64,000 nucleotides of DNA from Macrocystis pyrifera (GCA_031763025.1 JASSKH010000002.1:20836168-20900167), one strand, 5' to 3'; counted from the first letter of the stretch, positions 1 to 11,267 are shown. The notes: generated from the sequence alone by a model not told the origin. Program-made: numbers and translations.

Positions 1-980
1 GCTGTAGGTCACTAGATGTGATAAATAGTGGAGAGGTTCTGGTATGTAGTACTAGCTCCTTACCGTCACCCTGAGCACTACCACTCGCCCCGCGGCTCGT
101 GTACCGTGGCTGTCGGGCGCTCACCTTCGCCTTCCAGCTGCGTACGGCGGCTAAGAAATGTTCGTCAGATTCCACCAGTTCGCCGGGCCTATGCTTTACC
201 GGACCTAACGCATTATCAGATTCCATCAAGTCCGCAAAACAAACAGTACAGAACAGCATCAGATTCCATCAGTTCACCGAACCCCCCTTTTTTTTTTGTG
301 GACACCAGCCCTCGAGCAGCTGGTGCTCGTGTGACTTGCTCTCTCCGACTTGCATGGTGCTCGTAACCCTATCACCACTTTCTGATCCTCTGCCTGGGTC
401 GATATCCGGGTTCGTCATGTTGCGGTAAGCTCCCCGGTGCGAGCTGTCAAGGCCCACCTGACTCGCCTCGTCAGTTCGCATGTTGGACCCGTCGGCAGTC
501 AAAGTGGCTACAATGCTTCGCTCAGGCGAGAGCGAAGCAAACGTTGGCCAAAAACCCCGATTACGAGCGATGCAGATACTCGATTATGCCCGTTATCACG
601 CGCCTGATGCATATATGCGAGCGAACAGTCGGTTTAGCCTTTAATCCTTCAGTTTTTAGTCCTTTGGTTCACTTTTTAGGTTTTGCACGTATTCTCTTCC
701 TTGCCTGGGTAGCGTCTAAAGACACCCGGTGTTAGCCCACGCGCTGCAGGCGCTGTACAGCTTGGTCAGGCATTTGGCATTCAGCAGGCTGAAACCGTCT
801 GCTGAATGAAACACCTCAGCCACACCCACAGAGTAAACCCGCCTCCAATCTGCGCCCAACGATTCGTGGCTGCATGCCTCGACCCGTCGTACTTTCGGTT
901 GCTCCCACGTCCCTCCGTCACAACATACTCTCGTTTATGAATGCAAGCGCCTTCTCGTACTCGTATTCATACGAGTAGTC
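1..980. other. No recognisable gene; unannotated sequence
   Basis: Short overlapping open frames exist on both strands (longest 112 codons from position 28) but none shows a motif or a compositional signature I recognise. A T-rich run lies near 287-297. The last ~50 bases (about 933-985) contain the phrase GCGCCTTCTCGT followed by CGTATTC, which recurs near 11,209-11,235 and is probably a dispersed repeat fragment. Confidence 0.5.
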
Positions 981-986
981 AGGCGT

Positions 987-1835
987 AGCTTATATTTCTA
1001 AAGGAGTACCTCACGAACGAGAAAAATGCCTAAAACGGACGAAACCGAAGAAAAACGTTAAGAATCGGCGAAAAAATGAAAACGAAAAAAGAGGCCAAAA
1101 AATAAAAACGATCGACCAAATGTTCACAAACAAATGGAAAATAATCGAAACTGAGCGAGATATTCGCGAAAAATGGATAAAAAAGATGGCAAAATCGCAA
1201 AAATGGGGAAACATCGGAAACATTCGTAAACGAACGTGCAAAAGGTGTTTTACGTGCGTCAGCTTATATTTAGGAACAAATACCTCACGATTGAGAAAAA
1301 TACCAAAACCGGACGAAACCGAGAAAAAACGGTAAGAATCGGCCACAAAGAAAACAAAAAAAGGGAAAAATTGGTCGACCAAAACTAAAAAGAAGAGCAA
1401 ATAATCAAAACTAAGTGAGATAATCGCGAAAAACTCATAAAAGCGATGGAAAAGTCGCAACAATGGGGTAGGCATCATCGTGAACTCTTCGAAAACGAAC
1501 ATGCATGCGGTGCTTTACGTGCGTCCCCTTCTATAACTTGAACCATACGTGCGTCGCATACCAACAAGCGCAGGAACAGGCCCAGTCTCTATATAGGGAA
1601 AATGTTCAGAATCGGCAAAAACGCGAAAAATATACGAAAACGAAAAACTAAGGCGAACCAGTCGAAAAAATCGATCAACCGAAACTCCAAAATAAAATGG
1701 AAAGCAATTCAATCTGAACGAAACAATTACAAAAAACGGATAAAAACGATAAAAAATCACACAATTTGGGCTAGACATCGTGTCTACCGCTGCTGCTGTA
1801 CGTTTAAACGGATGTTCAATGTTTACGCTCACGTG
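987..1835. repeat. Degenerate ~270-bp A-rich tandem array (3 units)
   Basis: The phrase AGCTTATATTT occurs at 987 and again at 1261. The same order of sub-motifs (aacgagaaaaat, cggacgaaaccg, gaatcgg, gatcgac/ggtcgac, aaatggaaa, aactgagcgagat, caatggggnaggcatc) is repeated in each unit. A third, more diverged unit begins near 1,529 and runs to about 1,835. Period about 267-274 bases. The strand shown is very A-rich, so the open frames here on either strand are compositional. Confidence 0.65.
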
Positions 1836-1842
1836 TATGTAT

Positions 1843-2000
1843 GTAAGTTTCGTGTAGGGTATTGTACGTGTAGTGCTGTGTTGTGTTGAGATAACGGGTA
1901 GAAAAAATAGTGCACACGCACGTGTAAGTTTCGCGTAGGGCGCTGTTTGGATGTGTAGTGCTGTCTTGTGTTGAGACAACGGTTAGAAAAATACAGCAAC
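1843..2000. repeat. 81-bp tandem duplication
   Basis: GTAAGTTTCGTGTAGGG at 1,843 is repeated as GTAAGTTTCGCGTAGGG at 1,924. Both copies continue through gtgtagtgctgt.ttgtgttgaga.aacgg.tagaaaaata. It directly follows the A-rich 270-bp array. Confidence 0.75.
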
Positions 2001-2167
2001 CAACGTCCAAAGTGTCCATAATGGGTCCAGCAATTTCCCATCCGACAATGTGCGGCATGAAGGAAGAGTTTCATGGTCCATCGCTCATAAAAATGCCCAG
2101 GAAGAAGCTGAAGAGAAACAATCATTCCAATTAGTTTGAAGAAAAAAAGGCCGACTGCGACAAGAGT

Positions 2168-2290
2168 TAAACGGCCCACGACAACAACGGCCTACAACAA
2201 TAAAGGACGGCAGACAACCTTCTCGGCACCTAGATTACGACGATAACGGCCCACGACAACGAAGGACGTCAGATAACCTACCCTTCTACA
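2168..2290. repeat. ~80-bp tandem duplication rich in CGACAAC
   Basis: ACGGCCCACGACAAC occurs at about 2,171 and again at about 2,246. Each copy is followed by aaggacg.cag.caacc. Two diverged tandem copies; no coding signal. Confidence 0.6.
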
Positions 2291-3950
2291 CAGGTCGAAA
2301 CAAGACAACCGTGATACTGACTTCTCCATACGTACAACCCACGGTACCTATTTTGCATCCCAACACAGGTCACCCCATAGCGTTCGGGTTTGGGTGTGGG
2401 TTCGGGTCGGGTGGTCAACGTCCACTGTATGCCTGATATCTCCTGCTGCCATTACTTCTTCTGAAAACTCACGCAAGAAACAGTACATAGCGGCAGCAGC
2501 ATCTCCAATCAAGTAAAATTCTACCTCGCAAATATTTATGTCGCGAGAGACGGCTGTAATAGACATGGCTTATGCGGCAGCAACACAGTGTGCTGTAGTA
2601 CGAGACCTCAACCTCGCAAAAATTACCCACGGACCAAGTTGCACAGAGGGAATACAAATGAAATGAAGAGCGACGCAGACCGAACGCAACAGAAGAAGCA
2701 GCAGCACCACCAGCAGCAAACGGTTTTGTGGCTGTCCTCCTGCTCATTTTGACTGATGGGTACCTGTCCTATGTACGATGTCGTTGAAACCGCGGAGTCG
2801 TACCCAGCAGAAAAACTATATATGGAAGACCGAGGAAGAGCAACGCGCATTAGACTACTGCATTAGACTATTGTACGTGTACGTTCGTTCTACGTCCTCT
2901 TTCGATACCTACAGTACATTACGACGATGTTGTTCCCCAAACCTACAACCTAGTACTACTATTTTTCGCTCCCACCCCAAATGCACATGTTATTGTTTCT
3001 GGCCGACGTCTTTGCGGACGTGTCGTTATTGCTCTTTGGCCGCTTTTCTAAGCCGGACCAATCCCTGAAATTTCCATACCTCCGTCCTACCTTGTATTAC
3101 ATGGTAACACCTTGGGAACAGCAGGGCAAAGCTTGCCCTGTTCTCCAATCATATATTGTACCAGGTACACAGTAGTATGTTACTCGAATCACAGCATACG
3201 CATTCGATCGCAGACAAAGAAATGACCAGATGACCGTGTTTCATAACATTGCTATCTCCCCTGCTGGTGTGGGTCAGTATATAGTTTGAAGGACTATGCG
3301 GAAAAAAACCAGTCATGCTGTATGAACTGAATTGACACACGGCACGAAATTGGAACGTGGAAGTGTGGTGAGCTTAAGCTTTATTTTTACCAATCCGCCG
3401 GAAGATGAAAAAAAAAAACGTCATGATTCTGAGACCAGCAATGCATCTCAACAACGAAAACAAAGAGCCTTCTCATCGATATGCGAGGTGAATTAACTTT
3501 GACAAGAAACCTCCACGGGCCACGGTACAGGGCCTACGTGAGGTGCTCCGTAACCTATGCATGGCTGCTCCGCAGCCTATGCGAGAGGAGCTACTGTACG
3601 TTCGTAATCGACATAAAACATCCTACTCATGCTGCATGTTATCAGTCATCCCATGTCTCCAGTCCAACATGCTGCGCTATTCAAACGTAGAATGCCAAAC
3701 GACAAGTCAATATACTCATCATCGGAATGCAGTCATTGGAAATTCGCAAGTTAACTCTGCAGTAAAACAGCAGTCAAAATCGTCGCCACCAACAACATAA
3801 CAAACTTCAACCGATTTATCCGCAAGCAATCGATCAGGCAGCAAGCATCGGGTATACCTCTACGGAGGGAAGGGGGCATCTCCCAGGCGCCATCGCGGTC
3901 CAGCTTCCATTCTGATCTAAACACAACCTGGCTGTACATGATGTTGCTCG
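2291..3950. other. Intergenic; scattered repeat fragments only
   Basis: The stretch holds a 63-bp fragment (2,488-2,550) shared with 14,821-14,886 and a fragment near 3,100-3,170 shared with 14,916 and 15,026 (see repeat entries). Otherwise I see no gene, RNA or motif. Open frames up to 96 codons overlap each other on both strands and look random. Confidence 0.5.
2488..2550 (+). repeat. Dispersed repeat fragment, copy 1 (partner 14,821-14,886)
   Basis: Starts TAGCGGCAGCAG and ends AATATTTATGTCGCGAGAGA. The partner at 14,821 shares the same start and end with scattered substitutions and a small indel. Both copies are followed a few hundred bases or less downstream by a second shared phrase (CCTNGGGAACAGC), so they are probably pieces of one longer element. 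Confidence 0.55.
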
Positions 3951-3959
3951 TCGCTCCTC

Positions 3960-4725
3960 TGCTGCTGCTGTGTTAGCTCTGCATTTCTCCTGCTCGACCT
4001 GCCCCCTTCTCTCTTCCGCTTCAACCATCCAGTCATCTTCCTTCTCCTTTTTTTTCGTAAGACACCAGCGCGTGTCGGGCCAGTACCATCCCGCTCGCCA
4101 CGAGCAGAGCGTTCTTCTTTGCCGCTTCCGGTTCCGTATCCCAAACCACCGCGGGTGTCGGTTCCAGCCGTGAAGTCGGCGGCGGCGGTGGCGGCAGCGG
4201 CTGATGCTGCTGCTCCCCACCCGTCTTTTTGCCCTGCTCGTCGTCTCGTTTCTTTCTTTCGATCAATTTGGGGTTGGGTGAGTGAGTGTGGTTTACAGTG
4301 ATCAACGCGCCTACGTACGTGAGCTCGCTGTATTTGTGGTGGGACCGTCTCAACTGTCCTTCTCTGCTCTCCCCCGTCGTTGGGTGTGGGTGAGTGGGTG
4401 TGATTTACATCACTGGTAAACGTGCCTCGAAATCTCAGTTATTGTGGCGGCTCCCAGCGTGGCTGTTGCTAGTTCTCTCTTCATGTTTGCCGGTTCCTCT
4501 TTGTTTTCCCTTTCTCTACCTTCGCGTCTCTTTCCTCTTTCTTCCCTTCCTCTCGCCTGAGCTGTTGCGGCTCCTGCTGCTGCCGCTGCTCGCCTGCGAT
4601 GCTCGTGTCTCCAGTATCGGCTCACGTCTGATCAAGCTGGGACACTGCTGCTGCGACGGTGTGGGGTGCACCTCTTCTTGCTTCTGTTTTACCATCAGCT
4701 ACACGACAAAATCCGAAGATACACT
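3960..4725. other. Pyrimidine-rich tract with a short tandem duplication
   Basis: The + strand is dominated by C and T, with CTGCTG and CTTTCTTC runs. A ~111-bp duplication is visible: TTGGGGTTGGGTGAGTGAG near 4,268 and TTGGGTGTGGGTGAGTGGG near 4,379, both followed by a TTTACA phrase and CG.GCC. Open frames on both strands here (for example 4,033-4,353 minus) contain Pro and Lys/Glu runs produced by the composition. I see no supported gene. Confidence 0.5.
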
Positions 4726-4728
4726 ACT

Positions 4729-5886
4729 GTTAGGGGTGGGACTGGAGGCCTGATCTGACCCAAAAAAGCGGCAGGCTATTCGAGCCGACCAGCTAAAAAA
4801 TATTAAAAATTCTGAAAAAATAAAACTAACGCCATACCCCTAACTACTTGATTTTAGTGCGATTGCGTAGTAAACTTGTATCTGAAATTTCTCTGAGGTG
4901 GAGATGGAGCCGGTCTTGACCTCATCCGGACACCCCACACAGGCACATACCCTTCGGATCGCATGCTTTTTTTAACACAGGAGTACAAATTGACGTCTTT
5001 ATAGACTGAAGGTGCGGAGAAACACGCTTTTTTTTTCGTTTTTTCTGCCTCTTGCTCTCAGTCGTGCTTTGAGTAGTGTGTAAACATAATCATACTCTGC
5101 GTTGGGATGTGTGGCATACAGCAAAACAACCCCCGGTCGAATCGACGTAGTATCCGTAGAGAACGATCTGGCGAATCGCCCCTAATCAGTCACTTTTTCG
5201 GGACCTGTACCATGACAATCAATTTCTTGATGGGGAATTATTCGAAAGCACCAGAACGAACCTCGGCCAAGGGCAAAAGGAAAAAAATTGTTCAAGCGAA
5301 TCGGGAGGCATATCTGCAGCGTACGGGTCGTACTGTCCACGAGGCGTCGGCGATCGTGTGCCGAGCGAATGTTGTTGTCCGCCGTGGCATCGCGGGGGCG
5401 GAGGACAGCCGCGACCGGGCTTGATGGCTGTGGATGGGAACATCTTGCACCGCTGCAGCAGCACCAGCTGGGTCTGTACCGCCAGCAGCCGCATCAGGAT
5501 CAGCAGATCCACCTTCAACCAGGTCCGGTTGGGGCTGCACTTGTGGGTTGTCAGCCATCGAGGCGGAGGGTCCACCAGTAATTCCCCCTCACGCTCACGC
5601 GCCAGTTTGTGCGCTGCTGCTCAAGCACTCGTCGTGGTGTTTTTTGTTGCGTGCTGCTCCGTCCTTTTGGAGCGACACGCTGCAGCTCCTCTCGTGCCAT
5701 ACATGACATACCCTGGTACCTGGTACGTGGTATATGATACCACCTGAAGAGTTTTTTTGTGACGTGTCCGTTCTATCCCACGCGGTGATTGGTTAATTTC
5801 CTAAAGATTCTTTTTTCCCAGATAACGACCGCTGACGTTTTTTGTGACTTTTTTACGTCTAAAAATATTTCAGTCCCACCCCTAAC
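4729..5886. mobile_element. Candidate TIR element, ~1.16 kb, non-autonomous
   Basis: The 16-base sequence GTTAGGGGTGGGACTG at 4,729-4,744 is present as its exact reverse complement at 5,871-5,886. A partial third copy (CCCCTAACTAC) lies inside at about 4,848. No clear target-site duplication is visible in the flanks (ACTACT before, TGTAAG after), so the boundaries rest on the inverted repeats alone. No transposase is present. The interior contains one short minus-strand open frame with a plausible protein-like start. Confidence 0.4.
5292..5558 (-). CDS. Small gag-like hypothetical ORF (88 aa)
   Basis: The predicted protein starts MADNPQVQPQPDL and continues with an acidic Ala/Gly/Pro-rich stretch (about residues 15-40), then a basic Arg-rich end. 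Such low-complexity acidic N-termini are common in gag-like or ORF1 proteins, but I see no zinc knuckle or capsid motif. It lies inside the candidate TIR element at 4,729-5,886. The overlapping + strand frames are also open, so a chance ORF in GC-rich sequence is possible. Confidence 0.25.
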   Translation of the reverse strand: MADNPQVQPQPDLVEGGSADPDAAAGGTDPAGAAAAVQDVPIHSHQARSRLSSAPAMPRRTTTFARHTIADASWTVRPVRCRYASRFA

Positions 5887-6940
5887 TGTAAGTTGACTCG
5901 AGGTTTTTCCCTCGCGAATATAACGTTTCCGGCCTGCGCGGCCCAAACTCGTTCGATGTACACAATTGGCACACCAGAACGAGTTTCTCGGAGTACAACT
6001 TGTCCACAATCCCCGTCAGCTGCACCGTCTTCCATCTCTTGTCGTCCAAAATCGCTTCCGGATAACTCTCACCCCTTTCCGCTCTCCAAGCACTCTCTAA
6101 ATCAGTATAATACATACATCACGATGCCGAAAAACCCACCCTATCCAAAGGGCTTGTCACGTCTGCCCTACTGTAGCTGGCCCTAGATTACAGTCGGCTC
6201 GCTATTGCGTGTTGGAACCAACCAGGGCGTGTGACAGGACTTGTACAGACGGACATGGTCGAGTTGCAGTAGCTCTCTGCAATGTGGACATACACCATGT
6301 ATTATATTTTTTTCCCTTCATACTCCCAGCGAAGGGGCGAGTAAAGAGTGTAAAGTCGAGTATCATCGGGGCACTGCCTTTCAGCACGCAAGATCCGACA
6401 TATCAATATCCGGCGCTGCCGCACATCCCATTACCCATGGAACTCCACAATATCTCTATCTGTGGTCGCGTCGGTATCCATTGCAAACATAATTCAACAG
6501 AAACCAAGGCCCCAAACTTGGAAATTGATCCGATATAGTAGTAAATCTGGCGGCCACAGCCATATGACCGTGTGCATCGATCCAGGGATGAGAGCGAGCA
6601 GAATTTATCATTTCTATATCATAACCAAACTGTTTATCTACTGCATATGTACGACTAGAAACTTGAGATCGGAAGCATTAGTTTTGAAAGAAAACGACAA
6701 CAACTCATCCTGTAAGACATGACGCGAGCTCGACCGGGGCCACCCCCGGCAGGGTCGGGAGGGGCGAACAAGGTGAGGCACTAGCAGGAAACATCGCACC
6801 GAGAGGGGGGCCTCATTAAGAGCTTATGTAACTCGAAAATGGCTCAAACCCTGGTTCAAAAAACGCCCTTCGATCGTCCACAGCCGACCTCAACGTATAT
6901 GTACTTCCGTTTATTCAAGGGAGCCACCGTCGTGTATACC
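5887..6940. other. No recognisable feature
   Basis: Open frames of 60-109 codons overlap on both strands without motifs. The only notable composition is a GC-rich patch at 6,722-6,770. No repeat within the window was noticed. Confidence 0.45.
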
Positions 6941-6942
6941 GG

Positions 6943-7014
6943 CCACGCCGGTGATCTAGTGGTTAACCTCGAATGCTACTAGCGTTGATGTCATAGGTTC
7001 GAGTTTTCGTATGG
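6943..7014 (+). repeat. tRNA-like head of a SINE (A and B boxes)
   Basis: An RNA polymerase III A-box-like sequence, TGATCTAGTGG, lies at 6,952-6,962. A B-box-like sequence, GGTTCGAGTTT, lies at 6,996-7,006, about 44 bases apart as in tRNAs. It begins CCGGTG like the minus-strand copy near 9,760. The flanks do not pair into a clean acceptor stem, which argues for a tRNA-derived SINE or tRNA pseudogene rather than a working tRNA. Confidence 0.45.
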
Positions 7015-7019
7015 AAGGT

Positions 7020-9219
7020 GTGCTTCTCACATGGCACCAACTACTGTCGTAAGCGCTGTTGTATAGTGAGTTGTCGCAATTCGACGCAGGTCGACCAGGA
7101 AAAAAAGTGGTAAATCCTTCTCGTGATAGCGTCGCAAGGCACGTACCGATGTGGGGAGGGGGGGGGGGCGGAAGAACCTAGTATGTCACTCCAGATCTGA
7201 GTTACGACTCTTGCTAGGAGGGAGCAGGAGCAAGAAGGCCGAATGAAATCGATAAATGGGACGTGAAAATACAACAAAAGGCTTCTGGTATGTTGTAGAA
7301 CTTGCGCGTCCAAAGTGGCCTCGCAAACTCGCACAAACAAGACTCCTGTGGCTGAGAGATTCGGCGTCGTTAGAGCGAGGACGTGACGGGGTGAATCAAG
7401 TAGTAGACAAACACCTGTATTCAATAATCATACGTTAGCCGTGCTTCGCCCTCTCTTGTGTGTAGTTCAACCCAGATGAACTCATGTTGTTCCCCGTAAC
7501 TGATGATTTTGCCCGTCATTCGCCACAAGTGGCGACGAGTGTATCCTTACTGTTGACGTCAGTCATGCACGTGGCTGGTCCATGCCACGCGGGGTCTTGG
7601 TGCTATGCAGGTTATTAGGTTAGTATTCGCTTCCAATGTTTACCAATGAGACGGTAACCGCGATGGTCTGCGTGGGCGTTTTACGCATAAGTCACTTGCG
7701 GGTGATGGATTAGTTGATGCGAGTGGCACTGGCTGTTCTTGTTGTATCACTCAGTCACAGGCGGTTTCCTTGCCGAAGGCCCATTGCTGTCCCGTGGTAG
7801 TGCTCACACATTATTTTCGAGAGTATATCTATGTTTGGGTTGCTGCATGATTGCGTTAAACCTTGAATGGCGTCGGCAATCTGGCGCCTCGTGTTTACCC
7901 TCATAAGGTCCCTTTCTTGCCCACTCGATTCGGTTCTCGTCCCCAACGATTGTTCACTCTAAAATAGGATGCCGGGATCTACCTGGCTTCACCGTACACC
8001 GCCGCGGCTTCTGCGGTCACCGGTTTCGTGACTGACCCTCGCGAGGTGTTCGACTTCGACAAGGGACGCCGTTGGGCAGTGGATGACCTTTTGACGTAGT
8101 GGGGCATGTAGAAAGTTTTTTTAAGTTGGGTTAGAGACGTCGTCCACGTCGAGTACTGGATACCGCGCAATCCTCGTCGCATTCAAGCTGGAGTATTATC
8201 TACGCGACTAGCAATCGTTTTTGCGGCCTGGTTGTCATGCGGAGGTTCAAGACCCCCCCCCCCGTACTTGTCTTCTAGGTCGTAGTTGCGTACGTCGTTT
8301 CCGTTGTCGAAGAGATCGTGTTCTGCAAAAGCTGATTCGTCACCAGGCAGCCTTGTTTTGTGAATGCATGGGCTTGTTGAGCAACCGATGTCTTTGACCG
8401 TCACTGCCAATCGCATGAACTGAGTCGCATCAGGTATTCGTTACCTTTCTTGGTCGTCACTACGCAGCATGGGCGCGGGAACCACATCGTGCTATGGTTT
8501 TCGTTTTTTTTTTTTCCGTTGCCGCGAAGCGCGGAGGAGCAGCAATGTGATCGAAAGACGGTCAAGGACTACTTAACCGCCCTGCGAATGAGCTTGTTTG
8601 TGGTTTTCTATGTTCTGTTGCGACTACTGTACACGGGAATCCTGATTACCCATCATTTTGTTTGAGGACCAAGCCGTCAGCCCCTGAAGGTGCACTGCAA
8701 GAGCTTGCTCCGTTTATTGATGATGTTAGATACTGTAGTGCCGAACAGGGAGGAGGTTGCTCGCCGATGAGGTCATGCTGCCTCGTTTGTTATGCGTTAC
8801 CTATTTCCCTGGCAGTCCCGTAAATAACTGCTAACTGCTTTGCTCAACATGTGCTAATGAAGAGCGCGTCATCGCGAAGTTGAACCGGCAAAGCGCGGAT
8901 GGATTTGTGAAAATAGCGCATGTCAAGAAAAGTGGCGCGCTATCGACTTGTTTCGCAGTTGTTTCTTTGACGTCAGCCGTGGGTTATCCTGATGGGTGTT
9001 ACGATGGCGGAATCTACGGTTCATCGGCGCATCGTGCTGGTTTCGACCGCGTGTCGAGCTCGCGTGTCTGTGAGCACTCCTTGACCGGTTGTCCCATCAT
9101 TCAGGGCCAGACAATTATTGAACAACGAGTCGAAGGGATGTGCCAACATAAGGCGTACGCGACAGCGAGTTGCGGCAAACGGGACGATCAACTCGCCAGT
9201 GAGTCTGGGATCCTCGGCC
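7020..9219. other. No supported gene; weakly coding-like minus strand
   Basis: Consecutive minus-strand open frames at 8,183-8,416, 7,979-8,182 and 7,755-7,946 (60-77 codons each, different frames) have mixed, protein-like composition and could be the remains of one decayed gene. I recognise no domain in them. A + strand frame at 8,880-9,233 (117 codons) also lacks a known motif. G and C homopolymers occur at 7,157-7,170 and 8,252-8,262. Confidence 0.35.
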
Positions 9220-9412
9220 TTGGTCGGCGCTGACTCTCAGCGTATCCAATGTGCCCTGTTTGTAGGATTCCCCCGGTTTACTGGGGTCTATGGAAGGAAT
9301 TATTTCATCGGCTGTCTGAAACACCTGTTCCCAGTTTCCTAGGTATTCCTACAGCACGCACTGTAGAGTCGCTTTGTCGGAAGCTCCGAATGAATGTATC
9401 CGTCTGTCCCCT
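9220..9412 (+). repeat. Direct repeat, copy 1 (~190 bp)
   Basis: This stretch (TTGGTCGGCGCT at the start, CGAATGAATGT near the end) recurs at 9,811-10,013 with about one substitution every 8-10 bases and a few indels. Landmarks such as GGATTCCCCC.GTTTACTGG and GTTCCCAGTTTCCTAGGT are shared. Spacing between copies is about 592 bases. Confidence 0.75.
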
Positions 9413-9685
9413 TTTGCCTGCCCGCAGGGTCTTTTTTTTTTTTTCTTTTTTTTCATCATCACTTTTACTTTCCAGCCCACTCGAAGGAGGTTTTACCCTC
9501 GACGATCTTCTGGACAAGCCGTGGGCACAGGTGTCGTCCCTTCTCCCCCCGGTACGTGCCTTTAGTTTTTATCGCGCATAGGGTTCAGCATTCCCACTGC
9601 TCGTTGATTTTCATCGAATGTACAGCTAACTCACGCTCTCGCGCTTTTCGCTAATCAATTTTATGCAAGAAAAAGTCCCTATGAG

Positions 9686-9760
9686 CATGCACTCGGTGAG
9701 ACTCGAACTCACGAAATTGATCTTGATAGGCTCGCGGACCACCTACCAAGCCACCGGGGT
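9686..9760 (-). repeat. tRNA-like head of a SINE, minus strand
   Basis: On the minus strand an A-box-like TGGCTTGGTAGGTGG (9,739-9,753) is followed by a B-box GAGTTCGAGTCTC (9,699-9,711). The T-arm is perfect: stem GTGAG/CTCAC around loop TTCGAGT. A 4-bp D-stem (GCTT/GAGC) is also possible. The acceptor strands do not pair. It starts CCGGTG like the copy at 6,943. The tail would extend toward lower coordinates. Confidence 0.5.
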
Positions 9761-9810
9761 CTACAACTGCCTGATTGAATCACTGGAATCCCCTAGGATA
9801 ATCTTAGGGG

Positions 9811-10061
9811 TTTGGTGGGCGCTTAATCTCAGCGTATCGGGTGCCCTGCTTGTAGGATTCCCCCAGTTTACTGGGGTCTATGGGAGGGATTACTGCCTCG
9901 GCTGTCTGAAACACTTGTTCCCAGTTTCCTAGGTTTACCTACAGTACGTGATGCTTGTAGGGTCGCTTTGTCGGAAACTCCGAATGAATGTGCCCATCTG
10001 TCCCGTTCTGCACACCCGCAGGGTCTACAACTGTCTGGTTGAACTACTGGAATTCCTTACG
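9811..10061 (+). repeat. Direct repeat, copy 2, plus a second short repeat
   Basis: Positions 9,811-10,013 match 9,220-9,412. Right after it, 10,021-10,061 (GGGTCTACAACTGTCTGGTT) repeats 9,757-9,797 (GGGTCTACAACTGCCTGATT). The order of segments suggests two staggered partial copies of one longer element that includes the SINE-like head. Confidence 0.7.
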
Positions 10062-10225
10062 TTTATTACGGTGGCCCATAATAAATAACCCCGAATCGAA
10101 AAAAATGAAATCAAGTCGGAAATCGACGTGCGATAGCTTAAAATGACCGCAGTGACCAGGCGAGTACGTACAACGAATAAAATTTCGTATCGGACAAGTC
10201 GTTCGTAAGTTATTCCCTAGGTTTA

Positions 10226-10490
10226 CACCAAACCCAAGTAAGATAGCATGTTATGTCAAGGTATACCGTTTTTTGGCGAAATATCCATGTCCGTCCATCT
10301 CACTTGTGAAAATGCCAAAAAAAACGGTACATCATCGCTTTTTGGGCAGTTTACGGTACGAAAAGTAAAACGACGTGGTCAAGGCACACCAAACCCAAGT
10401 CATATGACATTTACTGTCAAGGTATACCGTTTTATGGCAAACAATGTCCCGGTACAGCTTATATTTTCGAACAACACTACGTTCGCGCCA
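10226..10490 (+). repeat. Direct repeat with internal inverted motifs, copy A
   Basis: Shared with 10,937-11,190 (offset about 712 bases): AAGGTATACCGTTTTTTGGC, ATGCCAAAAAAAACGGTAC and CCGGTACAGCTTATATTTTC occur in the same order in both. Because GGTATACCGTTTTTTGGC and GCCAAAAAAAACGGTAC are reverse complements, each copy can fold back on itself, as expected for a MITE-like unit. Confidence 0.7.
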
Positions 10491-10627
10491 TACAAGCGCC
10501 TTGTACTGCTGTGTACCCGTGTTCAAACGAACGTACCAGGTACGAGTCAAGCGTTGCTTAGATTTTATAATTTTTGAAATACGTCAGCTGTGAGTTCGAC
10601 TGATTAAATAGTTCATACTCAACTTTG

Positions 10628-10688
10628 CAAGCTGCGTAATACGCCACGTCTATATTCCATTTTTACCGAATTTTGCAAGTATTGTGAT
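10628..10688 (+). repeat. ~60-bp dispersed repeat (inverted partner at 14,957-15,021)
   Basis: Starts GCAAGCTGCGTAATACG and ends GCAAGTATTGTGAT. The reverse complement is found at 14,957-15,021 with only a few substitutions. Confidence 0.7.
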
Positions 10689-10808
10689 AAACCGAACGCG
10701 CGTATTCTATATGTGATTCCTTGTCAAAGATATAGGCCAGCGGCTCCCCTGGATGCTGCCCGGGTCAACAGGACAGTTTTATACATATAGAATACGCGCG
10801 CTCGGTTT
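10689..10808. mobile_element. Foldback (MITE-like) element, 120 bp
   Basis: The 26-base arms at 10,689-10,714 and 10,783-10,808 are reverse complements with one mismatch (core GCGCGTATTCTATATGT). The 68-base middle has no coding capacity. It sits between two copies of the 712-bp-spaced direct repeat. No clear flanking target duplication was seen. Confidence 0.65.
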
Positions 10809-10857
10809 TTCCAACCCTATGGTAATCTAGAAGCAAAATTAATTCCCTGTCCTAACG

Positions 10858-11215
10858 GACAAAATGACAAAAAACGGTACACCAGCGCTTTTTTGCCAGT
10901 TTACGGTACGAAAAACACTAACCAGGCCATCAGGGTACACACAGCCCAAGTAAGATGGCATTTTCTGTCAAGGTATACCGTTTTTTGGCGAAACATCCAT
11001 GTTCGTCCGTCTCACTTGCAAAAATGCCAAAAAAAACGGTACACCATTGTATTTTTGCCAGTTTACGGTACGAACAGTAAAACGAGGTGATCAGGGCACA
11101 CCAAACCCAAGTCATATGAAATTTTCTGTCAAGGTATACCGTTTTCTGGCAAACAATGTCCCGGTACAGCTTATATTTTCGAACAAACGCTGCGTGCGTC
11201 AATAAATGCGCCTTC
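10858..11215 (+). repeat. Direct repeat copies B (partial 10,858-10,936; full 10,937-11,190)
   Basis: 10,937-11,190 matches copy A (10,226-10,490). 10,858-10,936 is a further partial copy starting at AAAATGACAAAAAACGGTAC. The unit therefore looks arranged in tandem, about 170 bases of repeated core, with the foldback element inserted between copies. Confidence 0.65.
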
Positions 11216-11267
11216 TCGTCCTCGTATTCGTACGAACATACCACGTACGAGTCAAGCGTTGCTTACA

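Noticed and set aside
1011..1502. 163-codon minus-strand ORF rich in Phe
   Set aside because: It is the antisense of an A-rich tandem array; the Phe residues come from TTT/TTC runs.
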